Shown here one piece after another: positions 53,941 to 64,000 of a DNA stretch of 64,000 nucleotides (position 1 is the stretch's first letter; every line of letters begins with the position of its first letter). The notes below the pieces were generated by a model, which saw only the letters and a list, made by a program, of their open reading frames with translations, searched no databases and was not told where the DNA came from. The translations under genes were made by a program, and so were the position numbers. The DNA is from Nitrospira sp. (GTDB lineage Bacteria > Nitrospirota > Nitrospiria > Nitrospirales > Nitrospiraceae): NCBI GenBank assembly GCA_037045225.1, contig JBAOHZ010000009.1, forward strand, positions 2,728,001 to 2,792,000, written 5' to 3'.

Positions 53941-54638
53941 CCGTGGGGGCGACGAAATCGCACAGTCAAAAGTCTCAGGGCCTGACCATTGCGCTGTCCA
54001 AGGGCAAGTTGCTGGGGCCCGTCCTGCACCTCTTGAAGCAGGCCGGCTACCATAGTCCCGGTCTGTCGACAGAAAGCCGGAAGTTGGTGTTTGCCTGCTC
54101 CTCCAACGATGCCACGTTCCTGATCGTCAGGCCGACCGATGTGCCCACCTATGTCGAGCATGGGGCGGCCGATGTCGGGGTGGTGGGGAAAGACGTATTG
54201 CTGGAGCAAGGCAGCGACGTCTATGAGCCGTTGGATTTGAAGGTCGGAGCGTGTAGAATCTCGGTCGCCGCGCTGCAGGGGCAGCCTTCGCCGGACCGAT
54301 GGTCCTCGAAGATTCGTGTGGCGACGAAGTACCCCAATGTGACCGAACGCTATTTCAACCAGCGTGGGGTGCCGGTCGAGTTGGTGAAGTTGTACGGGTC
54401 GATTGAACTCGCCCCAATTGTCGGATTAGCCGATCGAATCGTTGATTTAGTCGAAACAGGCAGTACTCTCAAGGCGCATGATCTGGCGGAGGTTGAGGTG
54501 ATTACGCACTCGACCGCCAGACTGATCGTGAATCGGGCCAGCCTTAAATTGAAGCATGCCCCGCTGAAGGTGTTGATCGAGCGGTTACGGGCTGCGGTGG
54601 CAGGAGACGATCTCGGCCGAGTCGCGTCGCGCCGGTAA
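53937..54638 (+). CDS. hisG: ATP phosphoribosyltransferase, short form
   Basis: 233 residues, start GTG overlapping murA. LTIALSKGKLLGPVL, the ADVGVVGKDVLLE loop and the PRPP-type region LADRIVDLVETGSTL are typical. It lacks the C-terminal ~80-residue regulatory domain of long HisG, so it should need HisZ for activity and feedback by histidine; no hisZ is in this window. It starts the histidine pathway. Confidence 0.93.
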   Translation: MTVGATKSHSQKSQGLTIALSKGKLLGPVLHLLKQAGYHSPGLSTESRKLVFACSSNDATFLIVRPTDVPTYVEHGAADVGVVGKDVLLEQGSDVYEPLDLKVGACRISVAALQGQPSPDRWSSKIRVATKYPNVTERYFNQRGVPVELVKLYGSIELAPIVGLADRIVDLVETGSTLKAHDLAEVEVITHSTARLIVNRASLKLKHAPLKVLIERLRAAVAGDDLGRVASRR

Positions 54639-54696
54639 GGATCTGATTCAGCGCGCTCGAGCCCGTGAGGCGGGGACGTAGCGCAGGACGGATGAT

Positions 54697-55980
54697 ATGA
54701 CCATTCTGGCGAGTACTGATCGGGGATATGGCAAGGCCTTGCGGAAAGTCGTAACCCGCTCGCGCACGCAAGGCGCGAGCGTGGAGAAGAGCGTGCGCAC
54801 GATTCTGAAGGCCGTGGAGCGGGGCGGGGATCGTGCGGTCCTGCGGTACACAAAAAAATTCGATCGACTGACACTGAAGGTCGATCAGATCCGTGTGACC
54901 TCCGAGGAGATCAAGGAGGCCTACTACCATATTCGTAAGGATGAGGGGGACTCCCTCCGATATGCCGCCGAACGTGTCCGACAATTTCATGAGCGGCAGC
55001 GCACGAAAACCTGGATGTACCAGGAACAGAACGCCACACTCGGCCAAATGGTCACGCCCCTTGATGCTGTCGGTGTGTATGTGCCGGGAGGGAAGGCTGT
55101 GTATCCCTCGTCGGTGCTGATGTGTGCTATCCCTGCTAAAGTGGCGGGTGTTCGGCGCATTGTCATGTGTACCCCGACCCCGAAAGGAGAGATCAACCCC
55201 TATCTGCTGGTGGCGGCGGATATCGCCGGGGTCGATGAAATTTACCGAGTGGGCGGCGTGCAGGCGGTCGGCGCGATGGCGTTCGGGACGAAGACCATCG
55301 CCAAGGTTGATAAAATTGTCGGGCCCGGGAATATTTTTGTCGCCACGGCTAAGCGGCTGCTCTATGGCACGGTCGGCATCGATATGGTGGCCGGTCCCAG
55401 TGAGTTACTCGTGGTGGCGGATGCGGATGCGAAGCCCGCACATGTGGCAGCGGATCTGTTGTGCGAGGCAGAGCATGACGAAGATGCGCAGGTGTATTTG
55501 GTCACCACCTCTCCCTCATTGGCCAAAGACGTAGTGCGGTTGATCCAGGTGCAATTGAAGGGCTTGCAGCGAGAAAAAATTGCGGCGAAGTCGATCGCAC
55601 GACACTTTGTGGCCTTCGTCGTCCCCTCGATGGACGACGCCATTGAGGTGGCCAATGCGATTGCGCCCGAGCACTTGACCCTCTCGGTTGATCGGCCATT
55701 CGACTATTTGGAGCAAGTCCGGCATGCCGGAGCCTTGTTCCTGGGCCGCTATACCCCGCCTGCGGTCGCGGATTACGTCGCTGGTCCGAATCACGTACTG
55801 CCGACCGGGGCGACGGCCCGCTTTTTTTCACCGTTGTCGGTTAACGACTACGTGAAGGTCAGCAACATTGTGCATTACACCAAGGAAGAGTTGACACAAG
55901 CCAAGGACCATATCGTCCGACTGGCGCATATCGAGGGCTTCGATGCGCACGCCAAATCAGCCGAAAGCAGGTTCGCATGA
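54697..55980 (+). CDS. hisD: Histidinol dehydrogenase
   Basis: 427 residues. [47 protein letters not shown] and [21 protein letters not shown] carry the zinc- and NAD-site residues. It makes the last two oxidations to histidine. The stop overlaps hisB by 4 bases. Confidence 0.95.
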   Translation: MTILASTDRGYGKALRKVVTRSRTQGASVEKSVRTILKAVERGGDRAVLRYTKKFDRLTLKVDQIRVTSEEIKEAYYHIRKDEGDSLRYAAERVRQFHERQRTKTWMYQEQNATLGQMVTPLDAVGVYVPGGKAVYPSSVLMCAIPAKVAGVRRIVMCTPTPKGEINPYLLVAADIAGVDEIYRVGGVQAVGAMAFGTKTIAKVDKIVGPGNIFVATAKRLLYGTVGIDMVAGPSELLVVADADAKPAHVAADLLCEAEHDEDAQVYLVTTSPSLAKDVVRLIQVQLKGLQREKIAAKSIARHFVAFVVPSMDDAIEVANAIAPEHLTLSVDRPFDYLEQVRHAGALFLGRYTPPAVADYVAGPNHVLPTGATARFFSPLSVNDYVKVSNIVHYTKEELTQAKDHIVRLAHIEGFDAHAKSAESRFA

Positions 55981-56582
55981 AAAAGAACGGTGTCCCCAGG
56001 CAGGCCTCGCTTCACCGTGCCACGAAGGAAACGGATATCCGTGTCGCATGGAATCTGGATGGCGCCGGGCGGGGGAAGGTCGACACTTCCATTCGGTTCT
56101 TTGACCATATGCTGGATCTCCTCGCCAAACACGGCTTCTTCGACCTGACGGTCCAGGCCAAGGGCGATGTCGACATCGACGAGCACCACACGGTGGAAGA
56201 TGTCGGGATTGTCATGGGAAAGGCCCTGCATCAGGCGTTGGGCGAAAAGGCGGGGATCAAGCGATTCGGATTTGCCTCGGTTCCACTGGATGAAACCCTT
56301 GCTCAGGTGACGGTTGATCTGAGCGGACGTCCGTACCTGGTGTATAACGTGAATTTGCCGGACCGAAAGATCAAGACATTCGATCTTGGCCTGTTCGAAG
56401 ATTTTTTTCAGGCCTTTGTGACCCATGGTGGACTGAATCTGCATGTGAATCTTCAGTATGGACGCAATCCGCACCACATCATGGAAGCCATCTTCAAGGC
56501 ATTGGCACGGGCTTTGGATCAGGCCACCATGCCGGAAGTGCGTCTGTCAGGGGGCGTCCTGTCCACGAAGGGGAGCCTCTAA
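55977..56582 (+). CDS. hisB: Imidazoleglycerol-phosphate dehydratase
   Basis: 201 residues, dehydratase only, without the phosphatase domain of the enterobacterial fusion. Metal-binding clusters [23 protein letters not shown] and the C-terminal [13 protein letters not shown] separate histidinol-phosphatase must exist elsewhere. Confidence 0.95.
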   Translation: MKKNGVPRQASLHRATKETDIRVAWNLDGAGRGKVDTSIRFFDHMLDLLAKHGFFDLTVQAKGDVDIDEHHTVEDVGIVMGKALHQALGEKAGIKRFGFASVPLDETLAQVTVDLSGRPYLVYNVNLPDRKIKTFDLGLFEDFFQAFVTHGGLNLHVNLQYGRNPHHIMEAIFKALARALDQATMPEVRLSGGVLSTKGSL

Positions 56583-56668
56583 GTCAAACCCGTGGCGCAA
56601 GAGAGGCAGATGTCATCGTCTTGCCTGGTGTCCGCCACGTCCTCACGGGTCGTTTCCGAACGCGAAAC

Positions 56669-57277
56669 ATGATTGCCATTATTGATTACGGCATGGGTAA
56701 TTTACGCAGTGTCTCCAAGGCCTTTGAGGCGATGGGACATCAGGCCGTAGTCACGCGTGAGGCTCGCGTCATTGCTGACGCCAGCCATGTGGTGTTGCCT
56801 GGTGTGGGGGCCTTTGGTGATTGCATGGCGAATCTGGAACGGTATGAATTGATTGCGCCGATTCACTCCGCCGTGCAATCCGGAAAACCCTTTCTGGGCA
56901 TTTGCCTGGGACTGCAATTGTTGTTCACGGAAAGTGAAGAATTCGGTGTGCATAAAGGTCTTGGCATCATCCCCGGTCGGGTGAAGAAGTTTACGCTGGA
57001 TTCGTCGCTAAAGGTGCCGCATATGGGGTGGAATGACATTCACATCGTGCGGTCCGCTCCGCCCTTTGCCGGGATTGCCAACGGAAGTTATTGTTATTTT
57101 GTGCATTCATACTACGTTGAGCCGGTCGAGTCTTCGGTGGTCGCCACGGTGACGGAGTATGGGCGGCCGTTTGCGTCTGCCGTGTGGAAAGACAATGTCG
57201 TCGCATGCCAGTTCCATCCTGAGAAAAGCCAGGCAGTCGGGCTTCAAGTGATCAAGAATTTCGGGGCCTGGACGTGA
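56669..57277 (+). CDS. hisH: Imidazole glycerol phosphate synthase, glutaminase subunit
   Basis: 202 residues from the ATG at 56669 (MIAIIDYGMGNLRSVSKAF). Class I amidotransferase: nucleophile Cys in FLGICLGLQ, His and Glu in CQFHPEKSQ. It supplies ammonia to HisF. Its stop overlaps the GTG of the lipoprotein gene. Confidence 0.95.
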   Translation: MIAIIDYGMGNLRSVSKAFEAMGHQAVVTREARVIADASHVVLPGVGAFGDCMANLERYELIAPIHSAVQSGKPFLGICLGLQLLFTESEEFGVHKGLGIIPGRVKKFTLDSSLKVPHMGWNDIHIVRSAPPFAGIANGSYCYFVHSYYVEPVESSVVATVTEYGRPFASAVWKDNVVACQFHPEKSQAVGLQVIKNFGAWT

Positions 57278-58008
57278 GGTACTCATCTTCTCGGATGCTC
57301 GTGATGTCGATCGTAGTGCTGCTGCTCATGGGCTGCAGTGGGATGAAAATCACGGCCAAGTCCTCGCCGCAGGTGGGCAAGTATCAGGTCCGTACCATCG
57401 CCCTTATTCCGTTTGAAACGATGGCGACGCCGCAAGCGATCGAGGCGTCCGGTCCCGCGTTTTCCGTCCCGTCCGCTGTACGACGGTCCGACATGACTGT
57501 CGGGGTTCCTCCAACGACCGATCAATCTGTTCGCCAAACTCATCGTGTGCCGGCCTTCGCAGGTGAGAAAGTCACCGATCTGATGTGGGAAAAACTCAAG
57601 GCCCGATCCGGGCTGCACCTACTCTCTCCCAACGAATCGGCAAGGGTAGGGTGGGAAATCTCCGGGGTGACTGCGACAGAAGCGATACCTCCTCACAAGA
57701 TTGCTCAACGACTCGGGGCCGATGCGGCACTTAGCGGCAAGGTGCTTGTCTATCAGGAACGTGTCGGCGGCCGGCTTGGCGCGGACCCACCCGCGACCGT
57801 TGGATTCGAGGTGAAACTGGTGGCGCCCGACGGGATGGTGCTATGGGAGGGCAATTACTATGAAAAGCAGCGGCCGATGACGGAAGATTTGTTAGGCTTC
57901 ATCCAGCGCTATGGCGCGTTTGTCACGGCCGAGGAGTTGGCCGCCTATGGAGCGGAGGAATTGGCGGAGGCGTTTCCATACGGTGGTGCAGCAGGCGGGG
58001 AAAAATGA
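57274..58008 (+). CDS. Lipoprotein of unknown function inside the his cluster
   Basis: 244 residues, start GTG overlapping hisH. A signal segment ends in a lipobox (LLLMGC). The mature part has VRTIALIPFE, GEKVTDLMWEKL, LGADAALSGKVLVYQ and a late EGNYYEKQRPM, a pattern like periplasmic lipoproteins of the GNA1162/CsgG-neighbour kind that oligomerise at the outer membrane; this likeness is weak. Why it sits between hisH and hisA is not clear. Confidence 0.75.
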   Translation: MRYSSSRMLVMSIVVLLLMGCSGMKITAKSSPQVGKYQVRTIALIPFETMATPQAIEASGPAFSVPSAVRRSDMTVGVPPTTDQSVRQTHRVPAFAGEKVTDLMWEKLKARSGLHLLSPNESARVGWEISGVTATEAIPPHKIAQRLGADAALSGKVLVYQERVGGRLGADPPATVGFEVKLVAPDGMVLWEGNYYEKQRPMTEDLLGFIQRYGAFVTAEELAAYGAEELAEAFPYGGAAGGEK

Positions 58009-58030
58009 ACGGATTGCGACAGGTGGTGTC

Positions 58031-58756
58031 ATGCGTGTGATTCCGGCGATTGATCTCAAGGACGGCCGCTGTGTGCGATTGCGACAGGGAGATATGGCCG
58101 CTGAAACGGTGTATTCAGAGGACGTGCCTTCGGTGGCTCGACGCTGGCAGCAGCAAGGCGCCGATTTGATTCATGTGGTCGATCTGAACGGGGCCGTCGA
58201 TGGAGAGCCGAAGAACCTCCCCCAGATCGAAGCGGTCATGAAGACGGTCAGTGTAAAGGTACAGGTGGGGGGCGGGATCAGGACCATTGAGACCGTGCGG
58301 CGATATCTCCATGCGGGCGTGGCGCGTGTGGTGCTGGGGACGGCTGCCCTCACGGATCGAAAGTTCCTGGCGCAGGCCTGTCAGGAGTTTCCTCGGCGTA
58401 TTTTGTTGGGCCTTGATGCTCGAGACGGGAAGGTTGCGGTGAAGGGTTGGACGGCGGTGTCCGAGACCAAGGCCATCGAACTCCTCAAGGAACTCGCCGG
58501 TCTTGAGTTAGGCGCGGTCATTTACACCGATATCGCCCGGGATGGAATGCTGAATGGGCCGAACCTGACGGCGTTGGGGGAAGTCGTCGCATGCTCCTTG
58601 ATTCCAGTCATTGCGTCCGGGGGCATCACGCGTGTGGAAGATCTGCAGGCGGTACAGGCCCTCGGTCCCCGTGTGGAAGGGGCTATCGTCGGCAAGGCTC
58701 TTTATGACGGCAAGTTGGACTACGCGGCAGCGGTGGCAGCCATCGGACAACGTTGA
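58031..58756 (+). CDS. hisA: ProFAR isomerase
   Basis: 241 residues from the ATG at 58031. A TIM barrel with catalytic Asp in [13 protein letters not shown] and in YTDIARDGM, and phosphate-binding GGGIR and ASGGI. It opens the N1-phosphoribosyl ring in step 4 of the pathway. Confidence 0.94.
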   Translation: MRVIPAIDLKDGRCVRLRQGDMAAETVYSEDVPSVARRWQQQGADLIHVVDLNGAVDGEPKNLPQIEAVMKTVSVKVQVGGGIRTIETVRRYLHAGVARVVLGTAALTDRKFLAQACQEFPRRILLGLDARDGKVAVKGWTAVSETKAIELLKELAGLELGAVIYTDIARDGMLNGPNLTALGEVVACSLIPVIASGGITRVEDLQAVQALGPRVEGAIVGKALYDGKLDYAAAVAAIGQR

Positions 58757-58829
58757 GGGCTTGCATGAGGCTGGAAGAAGAGAGGACGAGCTCGCGTCAC
58801 GTGTCGCGGGTGACGGATCACGAACCCAT

Positions 58830-59600
58830 ATGTTGACCAAGCGCATCATCCCTTGTTTGGATGTGAAGGATGGTCGAGTCGTTAAAGGCGTGAGCTTCGT
58901 GAACTTGCGGGATGCCGGCGATCCGGTCGAGGTGGCGACCATCTATGATCGTGAGGGCGCCGACGAACTGTGTTTTCTCGACATCACCGCCTCGCACGAA
59001 AACCGCAAGACCATCATCGATGTCGTGGAACAGACTGCTGCCCGTGTGTTTATGCCGCTCACGGTCGGTGGTGGGGTGCGCACGCTGGATGACATTCGGA
59101 CGTTGCTCAATGCCGGCGCCGACAAAGTAAGCATCAATACTACGGCGGTGCAACAGCCGGAGTTTGTTCGCGAAGCCGCACAGCGATTCGGAACGCAGTG
59201 CATCGTGGTGGCGATCGACGCGAAACATTCCGGACAGGCGGGTCGCTGGGAAGTGTTTACCCACGGCGGCCGAAAACCAACGGGCCTGGACGCGGTCGAG
59301 TGGGCGCAACGGATGGAAGGATACGGGGCCGGAGAGATTCTCCTGACCAGCATGGACCAGGATGGTCGCCAGAACGGGTATGATCTGGCATTGACCGCGG
59401 CCGTCTCGGAACGCCTGTCGATTCCGGTGATTGCCTCCGGCGGAGTGGGGAGTTTGGAACATTTCTACGATGGGCTGGTGAACGGGAAAGCGGATGCTGT
59501 CCTGGCCGCCTCGATCTTCCACTATCGAACCCATACCATTCAGGAAGCGAAGGCGTATTTGCGCGAGCGCGGGGTATCGGTGCGGCTTGGACCGGCGTAA
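58830..59600 (+). CDS. hisF: Imidazole glycerol phosphate synthase, cyclase subunit
   Basis: 256 residues from the ATG at 58830. A TIM barrel related to His[39 protein letters not shown] and ASGGVG, with the two catalytic Asp residues. It uses ammonia from HisH to make IGP and AICAR. Confidence 0.95.
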   Translation: MLTKRIIPCLDVKDGRVVKGVSFVNLRDAGDPVEVATIYDREGADELCFLDITASHENRKTIIDVVEQTAARVFMPLTVGGGVRTLDDIRTLLNAGADKVSINTTAVQQPEFVREAAQRFGTQCIVVAIDAKHSGQAGRWEVFTHGGRKPTGLDAVEWAQRMEGYGAGEILLTSMDQDGRQNGYDLALTAAVSERLSIPVIASGGVGSLEHFYDGLVNGKADAVLAASIFHYRTHTIQEAKAYLRERGVSVRLGPA

Positions 59601-59615
59601 CTGGAGCAGGATGTG

Positions 59616-60299
59616 ATGTCGAACGACAGTCGAGCGATGACCTTTGATGGACAAGGGTTGATTCCCGCCGTGATTCAAGATTGGCTGGATGGTTCGGTGT
59701 TGATGGTGGGGTATATGAATCAGGAGGCCATCACCAAGACGCTTCAGACGAAGTCTGTCCACTTTTGGAGTCGATCGCGTCGGAAATTGTGGGAGAAGGG
59801 CGAGACGTCGGGGCATTTTCTCAAGGTGAAGGATCTCTTTGTCGATTGTGATCGGGACACGATTCTCGTCAAGGCCGAGCCTGTTGGGCCAACGTGTCAT
59901 ACCGGTGAGCGCGCCTGTTTCTTCGTTCGGATGACGGAGGAGGGGCAGGCCGGTGAGGAGAAGACCCAGGATGCCGGCGGAGGGATCTTGGATCGGGTGT
60001 ATCAGACCATTTTGTCCCGCAAGGCCAGTCCGCAGCCGGACTCGTATGTCTCAAAGTTGTTGCAGGGCGGCGCCGATCGGATTCTGAAGAAAGTGGCCGA
60101 AGAGGCCGGCGAGGTGATTATTGCCGCAAAGAATCAACAGCGGGAGGAAATCATCTACGAGACAGCCGATCTGCTCTTTCACACCCTGCTGGTTCTCGGG
60201 TATCACGATGTCACCCTGAACGAGGTGTACCGTGAGCTCGGAACCCGATTCGGCAAGTCCGGCATCCGGCCCTTGCCTGAAGGGGGACCGCGTGGATAA
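59616..60299 (+). CDS. hisI: Bifunctional phosphoribosyl-AMP cyclohydrolase / -ATP pyrophosphatase
   Basis: 227 residues from the ATG at 59616; a GTG lies one codon earlier. The HisI part has VGYMNQEA, FWSRSRRKLWEKGETSG and zinc-site DCDRD...CHTGERACF. The HisE part (about 125-225) has a helical KKVAEEAGEVIIAAKN and ETADLLFHTLVL-type motif. It does steps 2 and 3. The stop overlaps the next gene's GTG by 8 bases. Confidence 0.94.
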   Translation: MSNDSRAMTFDGQGLIPAVIQDWLDGSVLMVGYMNQEAITKTLQTKSVHFWSRSRRKLWEKGETSGHFLKVKDLFVDCDRDTILVKAEPVGPTCHTGERACFFVRMTEEGQAGEEKTQDAGGGILDRVYQTILSRKASPQPDSYVSKLLQGGADRILKKVAEEAGEVIIAAKNQQREEIIYETADLLFHTLLVLGYHDVTLNEVYRELGTRFGKSGIRPLPEGGPRG

Positions 60300-60636
60300 C
60301 TGTATTTTTTGTCGCATTGTCGAAGGCGGTATTCCAGCAAAGATCGTGTATCAGGATGAGCAGGTGCTGGCATTTGAAGACGTCAACGCCCAGGCTCCTG
60401 TCCATATCCTGGTGATTCCCAAACGTCATGTGGCGGCTGTCCAGGACTGTCATGAAGGGGACCAGGCTCTCCTGGGGCATCTCCTGTTGACTTGTGCAAA
60501 GGTTGCGCGCATGAAGAATCTGACCGATTCCGGGTATCGGATCGTCACGAACACGGGGGCGGACAGCGGGCAGACCGTGTTTCATCTCCATGTCCATGTG
60601 CTTGGCGGGAGGCGCATGGCTTGGCCTCCGGGCTAA
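60292..60636 (+). CDS. HIT-family purine nucleoside phosphoramidase (HinT-like)
   Basis: 114 residues from a GTG with a GGGGGA site. It starts DNCIFCRIVEGGIPAKIVYQ and ends with the triad HLHVHVLGGR, the normal HinT layout. It hydrolyses AMP-amino acid or AMP-amine compounds. The overlap with hisI suggests it is translated from the his transcript. Confidence 0.92.
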   Translation: MDNCIFCRIVEGGIPAKIVYQDEQVLAFEDVNAQAPVHILVIPKRHVAAVQDCHEGDQALLGHLLLTCAKVARMKNLTDSGYRIVTNTGADSGQTVFHLHVHVLGGRRMAWPPG

Positions 60637-60653
60637 TCTGCGCCTGTCCTCGA

Positions 60654-60682
60654 TTGACACTCAGGCAGGCCGTTTGTTAGGG
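60654..60682 (+). promoter_or_regulatory. Probable promoter of dnaG-rpoD
   Basis: TTGACA at 60654-60659, a 17-base spacer and a weaker TTAGGG at 60677-60682, about 85 bases before the dnaG start. Confidence 0.5.
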
Positions 60683-60766
60683 TGAACGGTCAACTTTCAT
60701 TCTCGTCCAATGTCTTCCTGCCGGCTGCAACCGGTTGGATCCCTACGGGCACAAGCGAGGACCGCC

Positions 60767-62611
60767 GTGGGCCAAGGCCTGATTTCGGACGACGTCATTA
60801 ACCAAATCAGAGACCGAGTGGACATCGCGGAGATCGTGGGTCAACACGTGGCCTTGACCCGAGCCGGGCAGAATCTCAAAGGTCTTTGCCCGTTCCATCA
60901 AGAAAAGTCTCCCTCCTTTACGGTCAGCTCTTCCCGACAGATTTTTCACTGCTTCGGCTGCGGAGCCGGTGGCAATGTGTATACGTTTCTCATGAAATTG
61001 ACCGGGGCCGGGTTTCCTGAAATCGTCCGCGACCTGGGCCGAAAAGTGGGGGTAGATGTTCCAGAATCGGCCGGTGGATACTCCAGTGAAGCTCGCACGC
61101 AGCTCGGCCGCCTGGAGCGGCTCAATGCCGCCGCCGGGGCCTATTATCAGCGCATGTTGATGGAGCAGACCGCCGGGGCTTCTGCCCGTGCCTATCTCGA
61201 TGGGCGTGGTATTCAGGCCAACACCATCCTGCAGTTTCAGATCGGCTATGCTACAGCGGAGTGGGACGGATTGACCAAGGCGATGCTGAAGGAAGGGTTC
61301 GCTCCCGCAGATCTGGTCGCGGCCGGCCTATCCATTCCGCGAGATCAGAGTGGGCAACAACAAGCGGCCGTATCAGGGCACTATGACCGGTTTCGCTCCC
61401 GAGTCATGTTTCCGATTCTCGATCTGCGTAAGCGGGTCGTCGCATTCGGCGGACGGATTCTCGGAGAGGGGATGCCCAAGTATTTAAACTCGCCCGAGAC
61501 GCCGCTCTTCAAAAAAGGGCAGACCTTGTTCGCTCTGGAGGCCGCGCGTGAGGCGGCGGGGCAACAACACACGTTGATCATTGTTGAAGGGTATTTCGAT
61601 GCGGTCGCGTTGCACCAGGCCGGCATCCGCCATGTGGCTGCCACTTTGGGAACCGCTCTGACCGCCGAACACATCACCATCATCAGGCGATTCGCCTCCC
61701 ATGTGGTGCTGTTGTTCGACCCCGATCAAGCCGGGGTGCGAGCGGCACTGCGGACGTTGGATTTGTTCGTCAACAGTGGTCTGAGCGTGAAGGTCGTCTC
61801 GTTGCCCGAAGGCGAAGATCCGGACACCTATGTGAGGAAATACGGAGCCGATGGGTTTACCGCCCTGCATCAAACGGCTCCGAGTCTGTTGGATTTTGCC
61901 GTGGAGCACAGCCTGCGTACGGCCGAGTCCGGGACTGTGGAAGACCGAATTCGCGCCGTGGATGCGGTACTACGTATTCTGCAGAAAAGCGCCCATCCGA
62001 TCGAACGGGAAGAACGGATTCGCCTGGTGGCGGAGCGGCTGGGGCTCAGCCAGCAACGGCTGATCGATCGCTATCCTACGCTTGCATCCGAAGATTCCCG
62101 CAGACCCTCTCCTCGGCCCATGACTCCGCCCGCTGTGGCGGTCTCGAAAGTGAGGGGCAATCCGGAGGAGCGTGATTTGGCGCATCTCTTAGTGCAGGGA
62201 AGTCTGTCGGCCGAGGATCTGCGTCGATTGTCTCCGGAGGCTTTTTCTGCGCCAGCCTATCGTCGACTGGTGGACTGTGCGATGCAGCATCTTGAGCCGG
62301 ACGGGCGGGTGTCCGTCCGGGGTCTGCTGGATACCCTGATCAATGACGAGGACTGCGGCGCGTTGGTGTCAGAGCTGTCGATGCTGGAGCAGCATTATGA
62401 TGATGTTCCGGCACATATTGCCGGATGTTTGGATACGCTGGAGCGGAGGGGCCGCGAGCGGACCATGGGTGTCCTGATTCAGGAATTGAGGGCCGCCGAA
62501 CGGGAGCGGCGTGAAGCGGATGTGCACCGCCTGAACACATTGATTAACGAGATGCGGATTCGGAAGGCCGGCGTGATGCCGGTTGCGCTGACGTCTGCGG
62601 TGAAGGAGTAG
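60767..62611 (+). CDS. dnaG: DNA primase
   Basis: 614 residues from the GTG at 60767, which follows a GAGG site and begins the conserved helix ([20 protein letters not shown]); an ATG at 60710 would add 19 unconserved residues. Zinc domain [13 protein letters not shown]...HCFGCGAGG, Toprim core with [11 protein letters not shown] and LFDPDQAG, and a C-terminal helicase-binding domain. It makes primers at the replication fork. rpoD follows after 2 bases. Confidence 0.94.
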   Translation: MGQGLISDDVINQIRDRVDIAEIVGQHVALTRAGQNLKGLCPFHQEKSPSFTVSSSRQIFHCFGCGAGGNVYTFLMKLTGAGFPEIVRDLGRKVGVDVPESAGGYSSEARTQLGRLERLNAAAGAYYQRMLMEQTAGASARAYLDGRGIQANTILQFQIGYATAEWDGLTKAMLKEGFAPADLVAAGLSIPRDQSGQQQAAVSGHYDRFRSRVMFPILDLRKRVVAFGGRILGEGMPKYLNSPETPLFKKGQTLFALEAAREAAGQQHTLIIVEGYFDAVALHQAGIRHVAATLGTALTAEHITIIRRFASHVVLLFDPDQAGVRAALRTLDLFVNSGLSVKVVSLPEGEDPDTYVRKYGADGFTALHQTAPSLLDFAVEHSLRTAESGTVEDRIRAVDAVLRILQKSAHPIEREERIRLVAERLGLSQQRLIDRYPTLASEDSRRPSPRPMTPPAVAVSKVRGNPEERDLAHLLVQGSLSAEDLRRLSPEAFSAPAYRRLVDCAMQHLEPDGRVSVRGLLDTLINDEDCGALVSELSMLEQHYDDVPAHIAGCLDTLERRGRERTMGVLIQELRAAERERREADVHRLNTLINEMRIRKAGVMPVALTSAVKE

Positions 62612-62613
62612 GT

Positions 62614-64000
62614 ATGCCGAAACAAGAATTACTCGGCGAGGTGAAGAAGCTTATTAATCTCGGCAAGGAGAAGGGCTTTCTCACGTACGACGATCTCAAT
62701 AGCACGTTGCCGGCGGATGTCGTGTCGTCGGACCAGTTCAGTACGATCATGACGATGTTCGGCGAAATGGACATTGAGATTGTGGAGTCCGCCGACACTG
62801 AGCGCACCACGAAAGCTGCGGAAGGCGAAGAGGCCATCGAGGAAAGCGAAGAAGCCGAGGCGTCCGAGGAAAATGAAAAAGAGATCGACCTGACGCCTGG
62901 CGCCCTTAGCCGGACCGACGATCCCGTCAGGCTCTATCTGAAAGAAATGGGAAGCGTTGCACTGCTGAGTCGCGAGGGCGAGATTGAGATTGCCAAGCGG
63001 ATCGAAGAGGGCAAGAAGGATATTGCCACGGTCGTGTATGGCTTGCCGATGACCTTGGAGTTCGTCTTGAATCTTCGGGAGCAGCTGAAGAACGGCAAAA
63101 TTGATGTGCGCGAAATCGTGCCGGTGGTTGAGACGGAAGAAGATTTTGAGGAAGAGGCGGTTGAGAAGGACTATGAAGAGCTGCGGGTCAAAACACTCGA
63201 GTCCCTGAATGCGGTTCGTAAGGTCTCGGCTTCGCTGAAAGACTTGTACGATAAGGCGCGCCATGTCGGCGCCGATCCTGAAAAGCAGAAGAAGTTACGC
63301 AAGCAGATCGATACGGTGCGCGGCCAGGTTGTCGACAAGATGGAGTCGGTGAATCTGCACGGCGTGTTGAAAGATCGAATGACGCAGCGGGTTCGCGACC
63401 TCAATCTGTTGTTTCGCCAAGCAGAGCGGGAGGTCACGAGCTGTCAACGTCGGTTGGGCGTCGGTGGGGAGGCCGGGGCCGAGCTCTTGCGGCGGTTGTG
63501 CCGGACGCACAAGGATCTTCTCGCCGTCAAGCGGAGGGCCGGGCTCTCTGAAGAAGTGCTGCAGGACATCAAGAAGCACTATCAGGCAGCTAAGGGTCGG
63601 ATTCGCCAGCTCGAAACGGAAGAGGCGCTGATTTCCGCCGAAGAAATTAAGGACGCGGTCAAACATCTCGACGTGGCCGAAGAAAAGGTGAAGCGAGGAA
63701 AGGCTGAGTTGGTCGAGGCCAACCTACGCTTGGTGGTCAGCATCGCCAAGAAATACACAAACCGGGGCTTGCAGTTCTTGGACTTGATTCAAGAGGGCAA
63801 CATCGGCCTCATGAAAGCCGTCGACAAGTTCGAGTACAAGCGCGGGTACAAATTCAGCACCTACGCGACCTGGTGGATCAGGCAGGCAATCACTCGTGCG
63901 ATTGCCGATCAGGCCCGCACCATCCGCATTCCGGTTCACATGATCGAAACGATCAATAAACTGATCCGCACCTCTCGGCATCTGGTGCAAAAGCTCGGTC
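62614..64000 (+). CDS. rpoD: RNA polymerase primary sigma factor (3' end outside window)
   Basis: The first 462 codons, with an AAGGAG site 5 nt before the ATG. Region 1.1 (about 1-65) is followed by an acidic Glu/Ala linker, region 1.2 with [13 protein letters not shown], a large non-conserved insert (about 130-370), then region 2 with [38 protein letters not shown] and [14 protein letters not shown] (-10 recognition and melting). The dnaG-rpoD pairing is a classic macromolecular-synthesis arrangement. Confidence 0.95.
   Translation, partial: MPKQELLGEVKKLINLGKEKGFLTYDDLNSTLPADVVSSDQFSTIMTMFGEMDIEIVESADTERTTKAAEGEEAIEESEEAEASEENEKEIDLTPGALSRTDDPVRLYLKEMGSVALLSREGEIEIAKRIEEGKKDIATVVYGLPMTLEFVLNLREQLKNGKIDVREIVPVVETEEDFEEEAVEKDYEELRVKTLESLNAVRKVSASLKDLYDKARHVGADPEKQKKLRKQIDTVRGQVVDKMESVNLHGVLKDRMTQRVRDLNLLFRQAEREVTSCQRRLGVGGEAGAELLRRLCRTHKDLLAVKRRAGLSEEVLQDIKKHYQAAKGRIRQLETEEALISAEEIKDAVKHLDVAEEKVKRGKAELVEANLRLVVSIAKKYTNRGLQFLDLIQEGNIGLMKAVDKFEYKRGYKFSTYATWWIRQAITRAIADQARTIRIPVHMIETINKLIRTSRHLVQKLG

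Noticed and set aside
58818..59900. 360-residue minus-strand frame
   Set aside because: Antisense shadow of hisF and hisI.
1..64000. CRISPR arrays or rRNA genes
   Set aside because: No regularly spaced repeat array and no rRNA-like sequence seen on reading the window.

Overview
The window looks like a chromosomal segment of a Nitrospira-type bacterium (phylum Nitrospirota). This is inferred from gene content, not from a database search. The markers are a Pup/UBact-proteasome locus whose tagging protein ends in RTGE, a five-gene 2-oxoacid:ferredoxin oxidoreductase operon of the kind used in the reductive TCA cycle, a chlorite dismutase of the long Nitrospira form, high G+C, and multi-domain signalling proteins.

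Layout. 1-10538 (mostly minus strand): a VIT/VWA protein cut by the window edge, an OmpA-like protein, a methyltransferase, a CHASE2-sigma54 activator fusion, a TPR/Sel1 protein, a small membrane protein, a HIT hydrolase and a secreted protein. 10631-19939 (plus): an HD protein, a YjbQ protein, an HtrA-like protease, then the degradation locus mpa/arc-dop-ubact-prcB-prcA-pafA. 19948-29600: an envelope protein and a lipoprotein, a large PilZ-PilZ-hydrolase-methyltransferase fusion followed by a histidine kinase with a duplicated membrane sensor, a YheT-type hydrolase and a class II aldolase-like protein.

29600-43104 is an accessory region next to tRNA-Asn. Its left part is eroded: a BASS transporter, TauE/SafE and antiporter fragments, a fluoride-riboswitch-like leader, a secreted-protein gene with a stop at codon 5, and a decayed serine recombinase. 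Its right part (about 33719-43038) appears to be an integrated element. It carries an Mrr-like membrane protein, chlorite dismutase, a two-component system, a compact replication-like operon, divergent XRE regulators, an ImmA/IrrE peptidase and an intact serine recombinase whose 3' end runs into the tRNA gene. The same 18-bp sequence lies at both ends. Four TCAC repeats at exact 11-bp spacing lie upstream of the chlorite dismutase, and two more lie upstream of the response regulator. This suggests that the element's own two-component system controls the enzyme.

43168-64000 is core chromosome: the oxidoreductase operon (minus), small YciI and DUF2203 proteins, then rho, rpmE, prfA, prmC, murA, a his cluster (hisG-D-B-H, a lipoprotein, hisA-F-IE), a HIT protein, dnaG and the start of rpoD (plus).
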